From: CBDEFX01 sp965237635
Lineage (GTDB): Bacteria > Chloroflexota > Dehalococcoidia > Lucifugimonadales > CAUZJF01
Length of the DNA: 64,000 nt
Assembly: GCA_965237635.1 (NCBI GenBank)
Contig: CBDEFX010000002.1
Span: forward strand, 930,001 to 994,000
Direction of reading: 5' to 3'
The position numbers and the translations under genes are program-made. Shown piece by piece: positions 60,505-64,000 of the stretch (its first letter is position 1; each line of letters opens with the position of its first letter). The notes below the pieces were generated by a model. That model searched no databases and was not told the DNA's origin. It worked only from the letters and a program-made list of their open reading frames with translations.

Positions 60505-61344
60505 TCAGCTCGTCAGGGCGCCGAAGGGCTGGTGCCTGCCGGGGTGCAAGTAGTGGGTCGCGATGAAGCTCAGCGGCTTGCGGGCCGACGTAAAGTGCTG
60601 GCGGAGGAGGCCAAAGACATCCGATAGATCGAGTGCTTGGGCTGTTGGGTGCTGCTGCGCGAGGCCGTAGAACCTCCGTCCCTCCGTCTCGTAGTCCTCC
60701 AGGCTGCGTTGTAATCGGCCGATCGTCCGCGGAACCGGCTGCCCGGAAGCCGGGAATCGGGACTCATAGGTAGCATGCTTTGGGAAGACTCCGGACACGA
60801 AGAGGCACACGTCTGCGATGCGTTTATAGAAACTGAGCCGGTCTCTCTCGTCGGCAGAAGCGCACAACCGCAGCAGGCTGTCGATATCCATGTCGTTGTG
60901 TCGCACCCGCCTGCGGACGCCTCGTCGGACCCGTACCGATGCCACATAGCTGTGGACCTTCGTGAAGGACGCGAGCATCTGGGCCAGGTACTCCAGCAGC
61001 TTGGGGCCGCTTAGCAGGTCGACTAAGTCTCTGACGTCAAAGACTGGGATACTCTGACTACCCGACCGCTCCGTCGTGTGGGTGGCCGTCACCAGCTCCT
61101 TGAGGGCGCGTCGAAGAAGGACCTCAAAGTAGAGGGATGGCGAGATCCTCAGGAAGACCTCTTCATCGTTCATGACCCCTTCGAAGACCTTCTCGTCTCC
61201 TACCAAGGCCTTGCGGAACTCCTCGTCCTCCCTTATGAGCCGTTTTAGGCGCTCCGTGTCCGTCGCGCCGGGAGCGGCCTCGTTGATCACGAAATCTAGA
61301 TCGGCTTCTGTGTAGTCCGGTGTTCCCAAGGCGGGCGGTCTCAT
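60505..61344 (-). CDS. Uncharacterised helical protein
   Basis: The 279-residue product is not recognised. It is predicted to be mostly helical and soluble, with an acidic N-terminal third (TDTERLKRLIREDEEFRKALVGDEKVFEG). A strongly basic patch follows in the middle (VRVRRGVRRRVRHNDMD), and the C-terminal half contains LSFYKRIADVCLFVSGVFPKHA. The basic patch could bind nucleic acid. Composition and third-position G+C agree with neighbours, so it is a real gene. It stands alone, convergent with the dehydrogenase gene. Confidence 0.7.
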   Translation of the reverse strand: MRPPALGTPDYTEADLDFVINEAAPGATDTERLKRLIREDEEFRKALVGDEKVFEGVMNDEEVFLRISPSLYFEVLLRRALKELVTATHTTERSGSQSIPVFDVRDLVDLLSGPKLLEYLAQMLASFTKVHSYVASVRVRRGVRRRVRHNDMDIDSLLRLCASADERDRLSFYKRIADVCLFVSGVFPKHATYESRFPASGQPVPRTIGRLQRSLEDYETEGRRFYGLAQQHPTAQALDLSDVFGLLRQHFTSARKPLSFIATHYLHPGRHQPFGALTS

Positions 61345-61503
61345 GTTTGTGCTCTTTCCCTAACTTCGGCTTACATATTGTTTAACGTTATTGTACCCCT
61401 GTGAGTTGCATATGTTCACAATGTAGCCGGGAAACGTCCGTTCTGATATGATACTGCGTGCGGACACGAAAAGCCTTATAATAGGGCAGCGCGCTCCCGC
61501 ATA

Positions 61504-61526
61504 GAGACGCCCCGCTGGGGCGTCTC
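61504..61526. repeat. Dispersed 23-bp palindrome (family R1)
   Basis: Perfect copy. A TATAAT box (61477-61482) lies just upstream and may serve the helicase gene. Confidence 0.92.
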
Positions 61527-61573
61527 AACCTAACCGACGGCTGACTATTTCATTTGTGACAGGTCTGGTCTCG

Positions 61574-64000
61574 ATGCCCCTTTCTCAGTTTCATCCGCTG
61601 GTGCAGGAATGGTTCCAAGGGCGGTTCGATGCGCCTACAGAGGCCCAGGCTCAAGGCTGGCCGGCGATCGCCGAGGGTCGCCACACCCTGATCGCGGCCC
61701 CCACCGGGTCAGGCAAGACCCTGGCCGCGTTCCTGACGTGCCTGGATAGCCTCGTACGTGCCGGACTGGACGGTGGTCTGCCTGAGCGGACCGAGGTCGT
61801 CTACGTATCTCCGCTCAAGGCCTTGTCAAACGACATCGAACGAAATCTCTCCGACCCGCTGTCCGGTATCAACCGGTTGGCGGAGGCCGCCGGCGCGTCG
61901 CTTCCCGAGATCCGGGCTGCGGTGCGCACGGGCGACACCCCGGCCAGTCAGCGTCAGGCCATGGCGAAGCGGCCGCCTCACATACTGATCACGACGCCCG
62001 AGTCCCTGTATATCCTGCTGACCTCCGAGAGCGGCCGCCGGGGCCTGCAGGGCGTCCGCACCCTCATTCTGGACGAGCTGCACGCGGTCGCCGGCAACAA
62101 GCGCGGCTCGCACCTCAGCCTGTCCGTCGAAAGGCTCTGCGCTCTGGCCGATCAACGGGTGACGCGCATCGGCCTATCGGCCACCCAGCGCCCGATCGAA
62201 GAGGTCGCCCGGTTCCTGGTTGGAAACCGGTCGATAGGCGCGGACGGCGCCGCCGACTGCCTGGTCGTGGACACCGGCCACGTGCGTGAGATGGACCTCG
62301 CCCTGGAGCTTCCTGAGGACGAGCTTGGGCCCATAGCCACCCACGAGCAGTGGGCCAGGACTCTAGACCGAATGGCCGAGCTGGTCAAGGCGCATCGTAC
62401 CACTCTGGTCTTCGTGAACACACGTAGGCTCGTGGAGCGCGTCGCCCACCAAATGTCGCAGCGGCTGGGCGAGGACGCCGTTGTGGCGCACCACGGCAGC
62501 CTGTCGCAGAAGACGCGCCACGAGGCCGAGCAGCGCCTTAAAGAGGGTCTGGTCAGGCTTTGTGTGGCGACCTCGTCTCTAGAGCTTGGCATAGACATCG
62601 GCGCCGTGGACCTGGTCTGCCAGGTGGGCTCGCCACGGTCCATTGGGCTGATGCTCCAGCGGGTCGGCCGCTCGGGCCATTCGCTGACGCGTACGCCCAA
62701 AGGCCGTCTGTTCCCATTTACACGCGACGAGTTGATCGAGTGCATGGCGATGATCCGCGGGTTCAAGCGGGGCAACCTCGACCGGCTGGCGATACCGCCG
62801 TGGCCAGTCGACGTTCTCGCGCAGCAGATCGTCGCCGAGTGCGCTGCAAAAGAGTGGGACGAGGACGACCTTTACGACCTGTGTTTGCGCGCCTATCCGT
62901 ACCGGGACCTTCCCCGGGAGCGCTACGACCAGGTCGTCGAGATGCTCGGCCGTGGGGTCGCCCCTCGTGTCGGACGGCGCTCAGCGTACATTCACCACGA
63001 CGCCGTGAACCGCAGGCTGCGAGGCCGCCGGGGCGCCCGTCTGGCCGCGCTGACCAGCGGCGGGGCTATCCCGGACAACGCCGATTACGATGTAGTGGCC
63101 GAGCCGGAGAACACCTTCGTCGGCACGGTGAACGAGGACTTCGCCATCGAGAGCATGCGTGGCGACGTGTTCCTGCTCGGTAACACACCCTGGCGCATCC
63201 TGCGCGTCGAGAGCGGCCGCGTGCGAGTCGAGGACGCCCAGGGATCAGCCCCGACCATACCGTTCTGGCTCGGCGAGGCCCCCGGACGCACGAACGAGCT
63301 CTCCGACGAGGTGTCGGACCTGAGAGACGAGATCCACAAGCGTATGGACGGAGGCGACGGCGCCAAGTGGCTTGTCGATGACGTGGGGTTCTCCGCCGAG
63401 GCAGCAGAGCAGGCCGTCGCCTATATCGAGGAAGGGGTCCGCATACTGGGCACCGTGCCGACCAAGGGTCGTGTCGTGGCCGAGCGCTTTTTCGACGAGG
63501 CGGGCGGCATGCAGCTCATAATCCACTCCCCGTTCGGCTCGCACATAAACCGCGCCTGGGGAATGGCGCTCCGCAAGGATATCTGTCGGGCCTTCGACTT
63601 CGAGCTACAGGCGGCCGCCACCGAGGACGGCATCAACCTGTCCCTAGGGCCGTCGCTGTCGTTCCCCATTTCCGACACCTTCAAATACATCTCCGCTGAG
63701 AAGGCCGAGAAAGTGCTGACCCAGGCCATCCTTCAGGCCCCCATCTTCGGCGTCCGGTGGCGCTGGGACGCGTCTCGGGCCCTGGCGCTGCTGCGGTTCT
63801 CAGGTGGACGCAAAGTCCCGCCTCCTTTGCAGCGAATGCGGTCCGACGACCTGCTCGCGGCTGTGTTCCCCGAGCAGGTCGCCTGCCAGGACAACGCCCC
63901 TCCCGGCGATATTGAGGTCCCGGACCACCCGCTGGTCTTCGAGACCATGCGCGACTGCCTTACCGAGGCGATGGACGTGGAAGGGTTGGCGAGCGTTCTC
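61574..64000 (+). CDS. Lhr-family ATP-dependent DNA helicase, 3' end missing
   Basis: The visible 809 residues begin PLSQFHPLVQEWFQGRFDAPTEAQAQGWPAI (Q motif). The superfamily 2 motifs follow: APTGSGKT (I), TTPESLY (Ib), LILDELHA (II, DELH), GLSATQ (III), TLVFVNTRRLVERVAHQM (IV), ATSSLELGIDIGAVDLVCQVGSPRSIGLMLQRVGRSGHS (V-VI). Then come the winged-helix and beta-barrel parts of Lhr (PENTFVGTVNEDFAIESMRGDVFLLGNTPWRIL). Lhr is a large 3'-5' translocase in DNA repair. Whether the Lhr-core or the long form with a C-terminal domain is encoded cannot be seen. The start ATG follows a weak site. Confidence 0.94.
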   Translation, partial: MPLSQFHPLVQEWFQGRFDAPTEAQAQGWPAIAEGRHTLIAAPTGSGKTLAAFLTCLDSLVRAGLDGGLPERTEVVYVSPLKALSNDIERNLSDPLSGINRLAEAAGASLPEIRAAVRTGDTPASQRQAMAKRPPHILITTPESLYILLTSESGRRGLQGVRTLILDELHAVAGNKRGSHLSLSVERLCALADQRVTRIGLSATQRPIEEVARFLVGNRSIGADGAADCLVVDTGHVREMDLALELPEDELGPIATHEQWARTLDRMAELVKAHRTTLVFVNTRRLVERVAHQMSQRLGEDAVVAHHGSLSQKTRHEAEQRLKEGLVRLCVATSSLELGIDIGAVDLVCQVGSPRSIGLMLQRVGRSGHSLTRTPKGRLFPFTRDELIECMAMIRGFKRGNLDRLAIPPWPVDVLAQQIVAECAAKEWDEDDLYDLCLRAYPYRDLPRERYDQVVEMLGRGVAPRVGRRSAYIHHDAVNRRLRGRRGARLAALTSGGAIPDNADYDVVAEPENTFVGTVNEDFAIESMRGDVFLLGNTPWRILRVESGRVRVEDAQGSAPTIPFWLGEAPGRTNELSDEVSDLRDEIHKRMDGGDGAKWLVDDVGFSAEAAEQAVAYIEEGVRILGTVPTKGRVVAERFFDEAGGMQLIIHSPFGSHINRAWGMALRKDICRAFDFELQAAATEDGINLSLGPSLSFPISDTFKYISAEKAEKVLTQAILQAPIFGVRWRWDASRALALLRFSGGRKVPPPLQRMRSDDLLAAVFPEQVACQDNAPPGDIEVPDHPLVFETMRDCLTEAMDVEGLASVL

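Noticed and set aside
1..64000. tRNA, tmRNA or rRNA genes
   Set aside because: Read for CCA-type ends and conserved arms on both strands, nothing convincing was found. A covariance search would be needed to exclude a divergent tRNA.

Overview
The window is a G+C-rich (about 60% by eye), densely coded bacterial chromosome segment. It has frequent GTG and TTG starts, translationally coupled operons, and short palindromic repeats in nearly every intergenic gap. The gene families and the repeat style suggest a Chloroflexota genome of the Dehalococcoidia/SAR202 type. No rRNA or tRNA is present to test this, so the lineage is an inference.

Layout. 0-3.5 kb: the 5' end of aroA, a degenerate tyrA-like gene, an M50 protease, a HesB-type Fe-S protein and a winged-helix regulator. 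4-8.7 kb: a class III aminotransferase, an IS481 element, a DapA-family lyase and RidA. 9-15 kb: a TPR lipoprotein, a probable endonuclease Q, a PD-(D/E)XK protein whose SEC-C tail lies beyond an in-frame amber codon, and a GNAT acetyltransferase. 15-19.2 kb: a cytochrome c maturation cluster (ccmH-ccmF-ccmI-like plus a membrane protein). 19.3-29.2 kb: a BioD-like/DRTGG protein, a 2TM protein, a DUF2161 nuclease, a methyltransferase, a MarR-controlled heterodimeric ABC exporter, and an exosortase with its membrane partner. 29.5-38.2 kb: alaS-ruvX, the lutABC lactate-oxidation genes, a VOC protein and a hydroxypyruvate-isomerase-like protein.

38.2-48.8 kb is a mobile-element island. It holds a broken Cas4/RecB-RNase H gene cut by a frameshifted IS256, an IS66 with a nonsense codon, a DNA-binding protein with paired direct repeats upstream, a MITE, an IS1380 and two IS110-type elements. 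48.8-64 kb returns to core functions: dnaB-dnaD-dnaI replication genes with an unusual double-AAA loader, rplI with a long acidic tail, rpsP-khpA-rimM, a thiamine ABC importer behind a TPP riboswitch, a hydroxyisobutyrate-type dehydrogenase, an unrecognised protein and an Lhr-family helicase running off the end.

The most novel material is structural. A 161-bp MITE occurs twice with 6-bp target duplications. A dispersed hairpin repeat keeps its flanks while its stem changes in a compensated way. The helicase loader carries two AAA+ modules, one with an altered Walker B. The PD-(D/E)XK/SEC-C gene is split by an in-frame amber codon.
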